Below, piece by piece: positions 33,185-44,639 of a DNA stretch of 64,000 bases. Under the pieces are notes generated by a model. The model was not told the DNA's origin, searched no databases, and saw only the letters and a list, made by a program, of their open reading frames with translations. The DNA comes from Boesenbergia rotunda (lineage: Eukaryota; Streptophyta; Magnoliopsida; Zingiberales; Zingiberaceae). The translations under genes were made by a program, and so were the position numbers. The stretch lies in contig JAGFNQ010001605.1 in NCBI GenBank assembly GCA_024364735.1, positions 45,862 through 109,861 of the forward strand. The letters are read 5' to 3'. How positions within the stretch are numbered: position 1 is the first letter of the stretch; each line of letters opens with the position of its first letter.

Positions 33185-34496
33185 TTAAGCCCGGACTTCC
33201 TCTAGCTCCTTCCGAACCGCCTTCAGCTCAGACTCCTGGGAGGTGTACCACCTCCTGAGCAGTGCAAGGTCTCTCGAGCGAGCATTCAATTTCTCCTCCT
33301 TGATCGTCAGATCGGCGCATAACGCAGTGGCTGACTGGCTCACCTCCAGGAGCTCCGCCTTGACCTTGGCCAGCTCAGCCTGAGCCTGGTGCTCAAGGTC
33401 CCGGGCCTTGCACTCCGTATATTCCAAAGCGGTGAGTTGGCGTCGCGAATGGACAACCGCCTCATTGGCGAAGTTCAGTTTTGATAGGAGCTCCTCAAGG
33501 TGCGCATCTGCGTGGGTTGCGCGATCTTGAACGACCAAGTTCTCGACCCTCAGACTGTTTAGGGCCTCCTCGTTGGACCATAGCTGCGCATGGCGGAGCT
33601 GAGCCTCCAATCTCTCTGCTCGGGATTGGGCCTGTTGCAGGGCCTGAGCCTGACTTATAAAACAAATGGCCATGTCATAGACCGAGCCGAAGAACTGCAA
33701 AAAGAAGAAAAACCAACCGTAAGCCTAAGGAAAAAACACGTGAAAGAAGAAGCACGAGTCATTAATAAAACATACCTGACTAGCCCCCGACACGAGGGCG
33801 TTGGCTCTGTTGATCGGGTCCCGGTAGTCGGACTCCCGAAGGCCTTGATACAACTGTCGCTAAGCGGACAGTACAAGTGAACTACTTGAGCCAACATGTG
33901 CGGCGTAGTTACAGGAGTCTCATAGGTCGTGCTAGGGTCAGCCTGAGATGGCAGGACCAGATGCAAGGGACGGAGCCCCGTAGCCCCCTCAGGAAGAGGA
34001 GGGGGAGGCCTATCGATCCATATGCCCGAGGTACCAACCTGGGTCGAAGGGGGCGCCGGAAGAGTGGCCCCTTGAACCGAGGCTGCTGGAGTGATGGACG
34101 CGAACCCGGGTGGGACAGGATCAACCGGCGCGGAGTAAGAAGTCATTGTTGGAGGTGTAACTCTGGTCCTCTTTATGGAAGGAGGGCTGGTGGTAGTCCC
34201 GAATGGGGGTGAAGGTCGGTCGACCGAGACCTTCGGCGCCTGGCATGCAGGGGCTGGTCGTCTACATCGTTGACCTTGAGCTCGGCAGCCAGTACCTCCT
34301 GGATGCCTGAGGGAGGCACATCGGTGGCAGAGGCCATGGGAGGAGCGGTCTTTGTTGTCGCCGAAGGTTCACCGACTTGAGCGGCGAGTTCGGCATCATC
34401 CTGAAGAAATCCCTCCGCTAAGGCAGCGACCAACATCCTTCCAGTTGCAACAAAATTGGGGGGGGGGGGTTGCCAGAAAAGATGATCGAAGGGCAT
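33185..34496 (-). pseudogene. Antisense spliced gene A of Tat-like element (coiled coil)
   Basis: Minus-strand gene. It opens at ATG 34496 (MPFDHLFWQ...) about 100 bp after a TATA box; first segment to 34173, then a frameshift into the Pro-rich frame 34146-33655. A GT-AG intron of 82 bp (33776 to 33695) joins ...NALVSGASQ to FFGSVYDMAICF, after which a 150-residue coiled coil rich in Ala, Glu, Leu and Gln runs to 33185. The exon junction matches gene B (A-T/S-Q followed by F). It lacks the N-terminal PF04195-like domain of gene B. Function unknown; extra antisense ORFs are known in Tat-lineage elements. Frameshifted, so probably not translated whole. Confidence 0.6.
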
Positions 34497-34593
34497 ACGA
34501 CCGTGAGCGTCACCGGAACCCTAGCAGAGCAGGCAGAGGCAGCAGAAGGGCACCAGAAGAGAAGAGGCGATGGTGGGAGACGCAACCTAAGTG

Positions 34594-34604
34594 CATATAT
34601 ATAG
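34594..34604 (-). promoter_or_regulatory. TATA box of antisense gene A
   Basis: CTATATATATG on the minus strand, about 90-100 bp upstream of ATG 34496. The intervening leader contains TGCTCTGCTAGGGTT, also present in the leader of gene B. Confidence 0.55.
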
Positions 34605-34929
34605 GGGGCAGCGGCCAAAGCCTAGCCGTTCGATGTAAGCCTCGGAAAATGGAAGGATGGAATCGGGGCCATCCGATTAAAACCACGAAGAATCCCGAGG
34701 CTCGATGGGGCGCGTGTACATTCCCGGCTGCAGGCACTCCATCTCCCAAGGCACCATTAACCGATGGCAGGCGCTTCAGTGCCCGAGGTACCGCTTACCG
34801 GCGGACGCGTGCCTTTGTCAATTAATGCGGGCATCATGAGGAAGGATACGAAGCATCTCATATCACAGATAAGATAGATGGGACAGTTGAAAGGGCATTG
34901 GCTCATCGGCCAGGCGACTGGTGCGGAAG

Positions 34930-35060
34930 GGGCTAGCCCGACCCAGACCCCTAGTGAATCACGGGTGGACGTGCTCCCGAGGACCGCTGGCTTGGTTCCC
35001 AGTCGGACGCATGGCGACCCACGCTCCCTGAGCACCAACCGACTGAGCATCCCAACTCCC
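34930..35060 (+). repeat. Degenerate single copy of the 113-bp unit
   Basis: CCCAGTCGGACGCATGGCG and CCACGCTCCCTG recur at about 34998-35030 between the two antisense genes. It suggests the pair arose by duplicating a module of array end plus gene. Nothing else is recognised in 34620-35335 apart from the 3' flank of gene B. Confidence 0.55.
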
Positions 35061-35335
35061 ACCTTAAGGCCAGGGGCAGGGTCCCGAGTGGCCCACACTT
35101 AGAAATTATCACGCTCTAGTATCTAATCTGGTTGCTTGTGGAGCCGAGTTGCTTGATTGTTCTCTCACCTGACCTGCTCTCATTAACAGTTGCCCGAGTT
35201 GGCGACACTTAGAAGCAGAAACGATCAGGAAAATGTGAAAAAAGGGGATTTCTATTAAAGGGGTAATGCATTATAAAACTGAGGCAGGCCTCTACAAGTT
35301 AATAGAAAAGAAAGGAAAAAACAAAAACCCGACCC

Positions 35336-37559
35336 TCATTTAAAAGGTCGGTGGACCACCTCAAGCATATCCTGAGACATGACCGCGAACTTAACTATGG
35401 TAGAGGGCAGGTCGGGGTCGATGTGCCCGCCCTGCCTTAGTTGCTCAAAGAGGTTGGATTGTTGGTGTCTCAACATGGCTCGGAGCCGATCCAACACTTG
35501 CTGAGTGAACTCCGTAGAGTTGATATATTCCACTCGTCGGGCGTCCCACCGAGTCTCTTCCTTAGACTTGTACACTTGTAGCTCCTCGAGCTCCACCCGA
35601 GCTCCACCTGAGCTGCCTACCAGGCCGCTTGCTGCTCGCGCAGACGACCTAGCTCCTCAGCTTGGCCGCGCAGCTCAGCCTCCCGACAAGCCAACTAGCC
35701 CGTCAGTGAGCTGACTTCCTCCTCCTTGGCTGCCAGTTGCGAGCGCAGGGGCTCGGTAGCCTGAGTCGCCTCCAGAAGCTCGTCCTAAGTCTTCTGAAGC
35801 TCCTCTTGCAACCGATCCTTGATCCTCCAAGCCCGGCGTTCCGTGTGCTCGGCCTGGGCGACTCGGAGGTGCGCCTGCGCCACTGCTGCATCAGCTGCGA
35901 CAATCTGCGCCTTGGAGGTCTCCAGCTACTCCTCTAAGTGGGTTAGCAGGTCTTGAAGACTGATCACCTTGGCCCTTAGGCCATTCAGGGAGGCATCGCC
36001 GGAAGCGAGTTGGGTGTGCTGGAGCTGAGTCTTCAAGTGCTCCACCTGTCATTCTGCCCAGAACCGGGCCTTGGCGTGAGCCAGCATATCTATGGACATG
36101 CTGTAGCTCATGGCCCAAAACTAGGATACATAAAAAAGAAGTCGTTAGCACCTCAATCGAATAAAGCATAAGACAGAAATGAGAGTCAACAAGAGTAACC
36201 TGGGTGGCGGAGGCCATGAAGTTGTCTGCACGGATGTTCTGACCATGGAAATCACTCTCGTGCAGACCGTAGAGGAACTAGTCGGCCAGCGATCCGTGCA
36301 GCTGAACATCCTGCGTCCGAAGAGGGGCAGAGCCGCTCGTCACCCTCATGCTCATAAGGAGGTCGGAGAGTGAGGGCAGCAAGAGATGCATTAAATGCTT
36401 CTCGATAGGCTCCCCCGACTCGGGAGGGGCAGGCTCCCCCGAATGGGGAGAGGCATGCTCCTCCGAGGACGCTCGAGGCGTAGGAGATGGTAGAGCGGGA
36501 GACTTGACAACGGGCTCCTTGCCCTTTCGCCTCTTGCTTGGCCGGCTAGAAGAAGCCTCCGCTAGGTCGGTCGGTGATGGTGCGGGCTCGGCTCCACCTG
36601 CTTGCCCCAGTCAAAAGCTGAGAGGCTGGTCATCCCCGGAGCCAGACCAGGAGACCTCCACGTCGGCTGGCACCGGTACAGGAGGGGCAGAGCGCACCGC
36701 CTCGGTGGTCGGGAGAGTCCCGTTGGGCTAGCTGCTCGGCCACGCGAGCCTCCAGCTCGGCGGCATCCATGCCATAGCCCTCCTTTGGAGCTGCCGATTG
36801 CATCATAATGGCTGCAAAATAAACAACGGTCAGGCGGCCGTAAGAGGATAAGGAAGGAAATCGAGAGCTCACCGAAGGAAGCAGGCCGATGAATAGGCGT
36901 CGGGCTGAGCCTGAACACGGACAGGATGTCCTCGTGGAGCAGATGTCCCCCATGGAAGTGTCGACCCTCGATCTTGGAGGATGAAGATATATACCGGTCG
37001 GAGGTTCGGAAGTTCTGGTGAAGAGGTGGGGGAGATGGAAAGTTCACTAGCCACCCAACCGCCCAAAGCGGGGGTAGGACGGGGTGGATGTAGAAATACC
37101 GCTCCTTCCAACCCTTGTTAGAGGTCAGAAGTTTCGATAGGAAAGAAGTGTCAGGTCGGACCTGGAAGAAGAATCACCCAGTTCTTGTATTTTTGGGCAA
37201 AAGAAGCAATAAAAAACTTCGGGACGAAGGGGAATTTGGTATAGGGAAAAGACGACGAACGACCCACAGAGGAGCCGGATGGCGTTTGGAGCTAATTGGG
37301 ATAAATTGATACGGAAGTAGCGACAGACGGAGATAATGAAGGGGTGGACCGGGAAGCGTAGCCCGGCCTGCAGGTGGTCCCGGGAGATGGCCATATAGTG
37401 TGGCGGAGGTTTGGTGGGTCGGTCTGAGGAAGAAGGCAGTTTAAGAAGATGGTCCGAAGGAATGTGGTAGTCCGCTCGGATCACCTCGAGGTCGTGGTGA
37501 TCGAGCTCGGACACCATGGTGGTGTACCAGGGGGCCAAAGGAAGAGTAGAGGAGGCCAT
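35336..37559 (-). pseudogene. Antisense spliced gene B (PF04195-like + coiled coil)
   Basis: Minus-strand gene with TATA at 37695-37707 and ATG at 37559 (MASSTLPLAPWY). Residues 20-130 resemble the 'putative gypsy type transposon' domain PF04195: LQAGLRFPVHPFI, FRINLSQLAPNAIRLL, and in a shifted frame SNKGWKERYFYI. Two introns follow GT-AG: 36872 to 36812 (61 bp; joins ...HRPASF to AIMMQSA) and 36199 to 36121 (79 bp; joins MASATQ to FWAMSYSMSID). The C-terminal coiled coil runs to 35336 with several stops. Best preserved of three copies in the window. Function unknown; protein interaction through the coiled coil is a guess. Confidence 0.65.
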
Positions 37560-37694
37560 AGAGACTAACCGTGGGGAAGTTCACCAGAGAAGATGGACGG
37601 AGCAACGCACTTTGCCGAAACCCTAGCAGAGCACGGAGAGACAACGCTTCAACGTCGGGAGAAAAAGGCGATGGCAAAAGCTGCAGGGTAAATT

Positions 37695-37707
37695 CCTATT
37701 TATATGA
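37695..37707 (-). promoter_or_regulatory. TATA box of antisense gene B
   Basis: TCATATAAATAGG on the minus strand, about 140 bp before ATG 37559, followed by a C/T-rich leader with TGCTCTGCTAGGGTTTCGG. The leader matches that of gene A, which supports a real promoter rather than chance. Confidence 0.6.
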
Positions 37708-38128
37708 CCTCGAGAGTGATGCCGACCGTCCAATGACGAGCCGGAAATGAGGCGACAGAGGACGCGAGCCGTCCGATCAGGCCCAAGAAAGCCCCTGAGG
37801 TGACGTAGCCCACGTGCGTTCCCATCAATCGCCTGAACACGTGGCCGGCTCCTCGCTGCTCGGGAAAGCAATGACAGGAAGACATGTGGCAGAATGGTTA
37901 AATGCGATAATAAATGCGCAGGATACGAATCTACTCGGACATCCAGAGAGCAAGAATCGAAGAGACAGGTGACGTGACCGGTTCAGCCGATCGGGCTGAG
38001 CTCACACTAGCGACCACCCGGGTCGGTAGGAAAGAGTCGGGCCATTCAAATGCTCCAGGCTCGCCCCAACGGCAGTAGTCCAGTCAGTTGGACTTGGCGC
38101 CTCCTTCGACTAGATTCGAGGGGGATGC

Positions 38129-39075
38129 TTATGATCCCGGCCTTGTTTACGAGTAGCTCGGCCGGCTTAGCCAGCTGCCTGGCGCCACGGACACCCCGTA
38201 GAAAGGCCAGCAGAGGCCTCCCCGGGGAGTTCCCGAGCCAAGGACTTTCCCGGGCCACGAACGATCGAACCCGTCCGTGGTTCGTTGGCAAGTCAGCCCC
38301 GGGCACCTTCCAACCCGGCCACCTGGCCCCATTCCCGACCCCGGGATAGGTCGGGGGAGATGATCCTCCGCACCTCGTAGATCTGACAACCTACAGACCT
38401 AGAACATGGCGAGACGGATATATCCCGACAAACCCCGGACTCAGGGTGTACCCCACGCCTCATATCTCCCAGTTGGACATGTGATGGCCCACACTCCCTG
38501 GAAATGACCAGACCCGGTCCCCGACACTCGGACCTGCCGGTTGGCACTCGATCTCCGGACCAGATCTTTCCTACGATGCCCTACATCAGTACATCCGAGG
38601 TACGACCATGACGTCGGGGTAATATACACCTTACTCATTCATAACGCATGTCGCGGACAACCTGCCGACTCAGTACTCACGTACTAGCAGAGCACCCCGC
38701 GCCATGCCACGGAAGGACTCTCTCATGAGTTAACAGTCACCCTACCCCTGTACTGTTGATACAGACATGGGTTGTCGGCTCCCCCGGCTATATAAGCCTC
38801 TCCTCTTCTTTATTCCGCAGGTATGCGCTACAACACTCCATTCTACTTTCCTTTGCTCTAATATACTACCTGTGGATACTGACTTGACCCTCGGAGGGTC
38901 TAACCGGGGAAAATCTCTGGCGGGTTTGCTAACGGTCCTCTTGCCGCATGTCCTAGCTAGGTCACAACCAGCTTGGAGCTAGATCAGGTCACAGCTAGCT
39001 CAGAGCCAGGTCAGCAGAGCTCGTGGCACTCGGTGTACCATCTCGCCCTTGGGACTTCCACCTCGCTTTGCGACA
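38129..39075 (+). repeat. Tat-like LTR (approximate borders)
   Basis: Preceded by a purine tract (CGAGGGGGATG, about 38118). Contains a degenerate 113-bp-unit piece (38450-38500), a TATA box CTATATAAG at 38787-38795, and a U5-like run ACTGACTTGACCCTCGGAGG near 38877, the counterpart of ACTGACTAGAGCGTCGGAG in the LTR at 58920-59675. End near GCGACA at about 39075 is uncertain. The 95 bp to 39170 hold nothing recognised. Confidence 0.5.
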
Positions 39076-39170
39076 GGATCAATGGATATCTTAATTTTCG
39101 GTTAGCAATTGATGGCTTGTCATCACCAATTAATTGTCACGTTGTATTCGACCATTTAAATTTACAGAAC

Positions 39171-39264
39171 GATAAGATTCTATTGTTAGTATTGCTAGAT
39201 TGCTATAATATGTTCTTAACTTAACTTTTTGAACCATGTTGCCATAAATCAAAAAGAGAAAGAT
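39171..39264 (+). mobile_element. 3' tail of a preceding SIRE-like internal region
   Basis: These 94 bp match 47592-47685, the tail and PPT region just before the 3' LTR of SIRE-like element 2 (shared TTGCCATAAATCAAAAAG), with the PPT degraded to AAAAAGAGAAAGAT. So the LTR at 39265 was also the 3' LTR of another copy. Confidence 0.8.
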
Positions 39265-40570
39265 TGTTGGTGTCGGAAGCACCAAAGTCTAACCTATGTT
39301 TTGATAATGGCAAAGGGTTCAGAAGTTAAGACTTGTTGTGATCTAACAAAGTTACTAAGTGCGCAGGAATGTCCTAGGTACACTAGGCGCTAAGTCCTGG
39401 TTCTTTGAATTGGGCACTAAGTCTTGGCCGCGGAGTGGGAAACTAAGTCCTGACATAAAGTTGAGCAATAAGACCTAGTGAGTGAAGCTGGACACTAAGC
39501 CCTGGTGAGTGAAGCTGGGCACTAAGACCTGGTCGAGGACTGGGCACCGAAGACCTGGTGAGTGAAGCTAGGCACTAAGACCTGGTCGAGGACTGGGCAC
39601 CAAAGACCTGGTGAGTGAAGCTGGGCAAAAGTCCAACCGAAGGAGCCGGTTGGCAAAAAGGTAAATTCTCCTGAGAGGAGTAAGTGAGGATGCGTTCCCC
39701 GTAGGAGGGAACATTAGGCGTCGGTTCGACCTAGGGTTCCATTTGGGAGACCCAAAGTCAAAACCAAGACAGCTTAGGCTGTAAATAATGTTTAATACAT
39801 ATTGTATATTTGCTTCTTGTGTTTCGAACTAACCCTAGTTGCAGGAAACGAAGGGACTGTGTTTCTGCAGCTCAGGCGCCTCATTGGAAGGAGGCACCTC
39901 ACTGGGCTAGGTGCCTGTATGGATACAGGCGCCCTAGCGCAAGGCAAAAACCAAGCCATCGAAGCAAACTGCCACGAAAGCCTTCGGACCAAGTCAAGCT
40001 AGGCGCCTGTGTTAACACAGGCGCCCCAGTCACCTCAAGCGCCCCAGTTGAAGGGATAAGCGTTGGCCGAGTCTGCGGATTAGAGTTCGCGTAGGAGAAG
40101 CCACGTGTAGGCGCCCCCTTCAATACAGGTGCCCAAGCGACCACTATAAAAGGGGGTTCACCCCCAAGGCTTCAACAGAACATGCAAATCTCGCTCTCAA
40201 CACTTTCGCTCAACCGCTACGCTCCGGCACGCTCAGCACTCGCAATTCAAGCGCCGACGATGACCCGCTGCTCCGAAATTCCATCCACTCTGGTCGTCAA
40301 TAACTGCTTAAATTTCTTAAGTGTTGTAACTTCTATTTTAATTCTATATCTGTACTCCAAATTGTAAACATTCTTCGAATATAGAATTGCCTAACGTAAA
40401 CAGTCAAGGACCGTGGGCCTTGGAGTAGGAGTCGACCGTGACTTTGAACCAAGTAAAACAAACTGTGTTAGCGACTTTGTTTTACTCTTTCCGCTGCGTA
40501 ATTTCTCTATTTATCCAAAAATTTTCCTATCGATATTCACCCCCCTCTATCAATTTACTCCGATCTAATA
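39265..40570 (+). repeat. 5' LTR of SIRE-like element 2
   Basis: 1306 bp; begins TGTTGGTGTCGG, ends CTAATA (two C-to-T changes from CCAACA). Hairpin-type minisatellite at about 39373-39715 with units such as CCTGGTCGAGGACTGGG, AGGCGCC dyads at 39870-40030, TATA CTATAAAAGG at 40144-40153, and the TTCACCCCCCTCT terminal block. Confidence 0.88.
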
Positions 40571-40572
40571 AA

Positions 40573-40584
40573 TGGTATCGGAGT
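40573..40584 (+). other. Mutated primer-binding site
   Basis: TGGTATCGGAGT, two mismatches from the tRNA-iMet PBS TGGTATCAGAGC seen in the other SIRE-like elements. Confidence 0.8.
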
Positions 40585-40793
40585 GGGTGACTCAAACTTG
40601 GTGCAACCACCAATTTGAGATTTTTTTTGGATTTTCAAAATTTAAAATTTTTTCTCTCGAATTTTCTCGTTAATCGAGTTTGGTGCAACACCACTCGATC
40701 TTTTTCCGCTATTAATATTTCTTCCCGCACTGCTAATCCAAGACCTAGTCTTGGACAAGTTTCTTTTTTTTGTAATTTTTTCAGAAAAATTCA

Positions 40794-42253
40794 ATGGTCA
40801 TGCAAGAGGGGTACAACACTGTCATACCTCCTCTTTTTAGTGGAGAAGACTTCTCCTACTGGAAATGCAGGATGAAAGTCCACCTGAAAACTCAGGTGGA
40901 CATGTGGATAATCATCCAGTCTGGCTAGAAATTCTCAAAAATGCACAAAGTGTGGTGCAACATTATACCGAGTGGGGCGGCCCACTAAAGAAGAAAATCG
41001 AGGCCGATGCAAAGGCGACCCAAACTTTGCAATACGGCTTAACCTAGGAGGAGCTAAACTGGGTGGGACCCTTCAACAGCGCGAAGGAGCTTTGGAACAA
41101 GCTGATTGAGCTGCACGAAGGCACTTCTGACACAAGGATCAGCAAAAGAGATCTGTTGCTGAACATACTCTATACCATCAAGATGCATGACGGTGAGACT
41201 GCAGCCCAACTCCACGCAAGAATTCAGGAGCTGATGAACGGGCTGCATACGATAGGTGTTGAAAACCGTGACCCGATAAGGTATACGCTTAACTCTTTTC
41301 CGAGAAACTCATTGTGGGCGTCTATGGTAGATGCCTATAAAGTTTCAAGGAACTTATCTGAAATCAAATTAGACGAACTATTTTTTGAATTAGAACTGCA
41401 CGAATAGACTAACACTACCTTGATCGAGAAAGGTATAGGTTTTGTTGCAGGTAAACCTCAAGGGAAAGCTCCCAAGAAGAAGACTCAACCTGCACCCGAG
41501 TTTGACTCAGACTCAGAATCAGAAGATAGTGAAGGGGATCAACCCAAGTTGGTTCGGCTAGCTCGGGACTACTACAAAGAACTAATGCACCAAACGAGCA
41601 AGAAGCAAGAAAGCCGAAGAAAGGAAGATCCAGCAGAACCTTCAACAAGCTCGAAAAGAAAGACCAACGTTACCTGCTACGAATGCAACAAAAAGGGGCA
41701 TTTCAAGTCAGAGTGCCCCAGCCTGAAGGAAACCAAAAAGGCGCGAAGAAAGAAGGCCCTCTAAGCCACCTGGGACGAATCCTCTTCCGAAGAAGAAGAA
41801 GAAGTCCCATACGCGAATCTCCTCGCCCTAACCGTATCGGAAGACGTCAACTCTGGATCAGAGTCGGAACCAGATGACGGAAGACTTACAATATCGGAGA
41901 ATGGGCAAATCACAGTAAGAGGTTACTCAGAATATGAATTGTCAAAATTAATTTCTTATTTGTCTCGTAACTTAGCGAAATCCAAAATAGGGGCCGAGTC
42001 CCTCCGACAGGAAGTAAAACGCCTGAAAGAGGAAGCCGACTCGAGGTCCTTGACCGAGAAAACTCAAGCAGGAAACTCAACTCAAGTTCAAAAACTTGAG
42101 GAAGAGAATTCCTCCTTGAAAACTCAAGTCAAGGAGCTCAGAGTAGCCTTAGAACGATTCACTTCGGGTTCCAAGGGTCTAGACATGATCCTTGGAAAGC
42201 AGAAGTCCGTTCTTAACCGACCCGGATTAGGCTGTCGAACTAAGTCAAGATAA
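40794..42253 (+). pseudogene. Copia gag with zinc knuckle, broken
   Basis: From ATG 40794. UBN2-type gag: PPLFSGEDFSYW, then KIEADAKATQTLQYGLT, WNKLIELHEG, and the acidic FVAGKPQGKAPKK...DSDSE region. A perfect CCHC knuckle C-x2-C-x4-H-x4-C (CYECNKKGHFKSEC) is at 41675-41716. A Lys/Glu-rich coiled-coil-like segment (41939-42253) ends the readable part. Stops near 40927, 41045, 41405 and 41762 split it. In live elements it packages RNA. Confidence 0.82.
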
Positions 42254-43125
42254 TGCCCATATTATTCTATGTTGAACCAATCTAGAACCCAAGTCCAAGC
42301 ATGGGTCCCCAAGTAATGTTTAAGTAAACAAGCTGGACCAAATCAGTATTGGATCCCCAAGGACAAGATTCATATCTTGCCTAACCCTTATCGAGGCTTT
42401 AGTCCAGGGGAGCCAATATAAAGACCATATTTATAAGTAGATAATTTTTTTTGTTGATTGTTTGCTTGTTTATTTCCTTTTGCAATATTAATTATCATGC
42501 TTAGAGTTAGGACTTGTTAGATTAAGGGCAAATGATTAAGTTGAAATTTGAACAACATAGTATTGGGTGGAGGTGAGATGATAGTACGTTAGGGAAGCCC
42601 CTCTAATAAGGTCAAGTATGTCCTACTTGGTCTGTTTAGTCTGGTGGAACTAGCCGAAGCTACCGATCCAAGACCCAAACTAGTTAGACCAAAAATTTTC
42701 AAGAAGTAACTTGAAGATGAATTTTCAATAAAAGACTTTGTCAAGTAAAGGGTTGTTGCTCCAATAAGGCTACTACCAAAGAAGACCTTGTGCCTCGTCA
42801 AGACCTGGAAGCCAATTACTGAAAATCAAATTCACTTTACTACTTGTTAAATTTGAATCTAACACAAATTTTAATTAATTTTAGATTCAACATTTTTTTA
42901 AAAAAATTAATAAATTTAACGTTATAAATTTTTTAAAATTTATTCAATGTCTTTCAAAATTAACCATGTTTTTCAAAATTAAAATCTTTATCTTTGAAAA
43001 CCTATCTCACAAATCCCATAAGGTTAACGTGATTGATAACACTAGACTGGGTGAGACAGACTAGGTTGTGAAAGTCAATTTAAGCTATCCCTAACTCTAA
43101 TTAGATCCAAATCAATAAATACTTT
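42254..43125 (+). other. Conserved non-coding spacer between gag and protease
   Basis: After the short coding traces AWVPK and YWIPKDKI (42285-42390), 42420-43100 is AT-rich and non-coding, yet similar to 4160-4500 and 5140-5220 of element 1 (shared GATAGTACGTTAGGGAAGCC; CCATAAGGTTAAC...TGGGTGAGAC). Keeping a non-coding block here in two diverged copies is unusual for copia elements, where gag and pol are normally one frame. Confidence 0.6.
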
Positions 43126-43527
43126 ATGTGTAGGGGAGATAAAGATTTGGACCAATGGATGTTGGATAGTGGATGCTCCAGACACATGACTGGAGACAAA
43201 TTGAGGTTCACCAAAATCAAGTTCAAGAACCTAGGCTCGGTAGCGTTTGGCAACAATGCTACACTCCAAGTCATTGGGTCAAGTAACATTGAACTCAAGT
43301 CTGATTTTGTGATTAAGAAAGTACTCTTGGTTGAAAATTTTAAGTTCAATTTGCTTAGTATAAGTCAACTATATGATACTGGCTACATAGTTACATTCAC
43401 CAACTCTGACTGCTTGATTATAAACCTCCAAGACTCAGAAGTTATGCTTAAGGGTACTAGGAAAAACAACGTTTATACTATTAATTTACCTTTAGTACCA
43501 AAATGCTTCTTGACTCAATTAGAATAA
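43126..43527 (+). pseudogene. Copia aspartic protease
   Basis: Short frame with WMLDSGCSRHMTGD; the catalytic triplet DSG is at residues 14-16 of the frame. It is followed by the usual region FKFNLLSISQLYD. A TAA at 43525 separates it from the GAG-pre-integrase segment, which continues in the same frame. In live elements it processes Gag-Pol. Confidence 0.82.
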
Positions 43528-44560
43528 TCCAACCTCTGGCATAGAAGATTAGGTCACACTCATGTTAAACTGATTTCTAAAATTACCCAACTCGGTTTAA
43601 TTAAAGGTGTACCAAAAATTAAGAATTTTGAAAACACAATCTATAACTCATGCAACCAAGGCAAACAAACTAAGTCTACTCACAAATCAATTCAATCAGA
43701 CTTAACCCAAACCACACTTGAGCTCCTGCACCTTGACCTATTTGATTCACACGGAGCCAAGTCGCTAAGCAGGTATCGGTGCTGCTTAGTAATTATCGAT
43801 GATTACTCGAGGTTTACCTGGGTTAGGTTCCTAAAAACTAAGGATGAAACCTTAAACTTATTTATCGACTTATGCAAAATAATTGAAAACCAAAATGATA
43901 CTAAAATCAAAAGACTTAGAAGTGATCACGGGGGAGAATTTGAAAATCAAAAGTTTGAGAAATTCTACAAAATAAATGGGTATATTCATGAGTTTTCCTG
44001 TTCTAGAACCCCCCAACGAAATGGGATAGTGGAGAGAAAAAATAGAACCCTTCAGGAAGTCGCTAGAACCATGTTGAATGAATTTAATCTAGCTAACCAA
44101 TTTAGGGCAGAAGCGGTAAGTACAACGTGCTACATCCAAAACAGCGTTCTAATTAACAAAAGATAAAATAAAACACCTTATGAACTATATTATCATAGAC
44201 TGCCTAACCTACACTACCTAAGAGTCTTTGGGTGTAAAGTCCATATCTTGAACACTAAGGGCTACCTAGGTAAGTTTCAATCCAAATCAACCCCAGGGAT
44301 CATTTTAGGATATTCAACAACTAGTAGGGTCTATAGATTTTATAATAAACAAACTCATAAAATTGAAGAAACTACTAACTTAATTTTTGATGAGGAAATT
44401 GAACCAAAAACTGATAATCAGAAATTGAACCAATCAAATATTGATCAGGAAGATAGTGAACCATCAATTGAACCACTAGTTGAACCTCTAAATGAACTAA
44501 CTCTTGAACCAACTACTGAGGTCTCAACTGAACCAATAACTGAACCGACCTAAGTAGTTG
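43528..44560 (+). pseudogene. Copia integrase
   Basis: In frame with the protease: GAG-pre-integrase LWHRRLGHTH and a zinc-binding site in which the first Cys is replaced (YNSCNQGKQ). The catalytic triad is visible as LHLDLFD, RSDHGGEF and NGIVERKNR. A TAA at 44164 stops the frame; it resumes with KTPYELYYHRLPN and the copia C-terminal motif LRVFGCK...IILGYS (44248-44553 frame). The acidic repeats EPLVEPLNELTLEPTTE form the integrase-RT linker. Defunct. Confidence 0.82.
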
Positions 44561-44639
44561 AACCAAACACTGAACCGAACCGTCCAACTGGACCTAAGAC
44601 TGAACCTAGTACTAGAAGAACCAAGAAACCCAAACTCAG

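Larger units (their letters stand above)
29970..39075 (+). mobile_element. Tat-like gypsy element A (+), pol missing
   Basis: Order: gag remnant, 113-bp tandem array, two antisense genes with introns, LTR-like end. The second Tat-like element at 50453-57030 (opposite strand) shows the same order but keeps integrase between gag/pol and array, so pol was deleted here around 30790. The left end is cut by the Athila-like composite. The right LTR edge is approximate. Confidence 0.65.
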
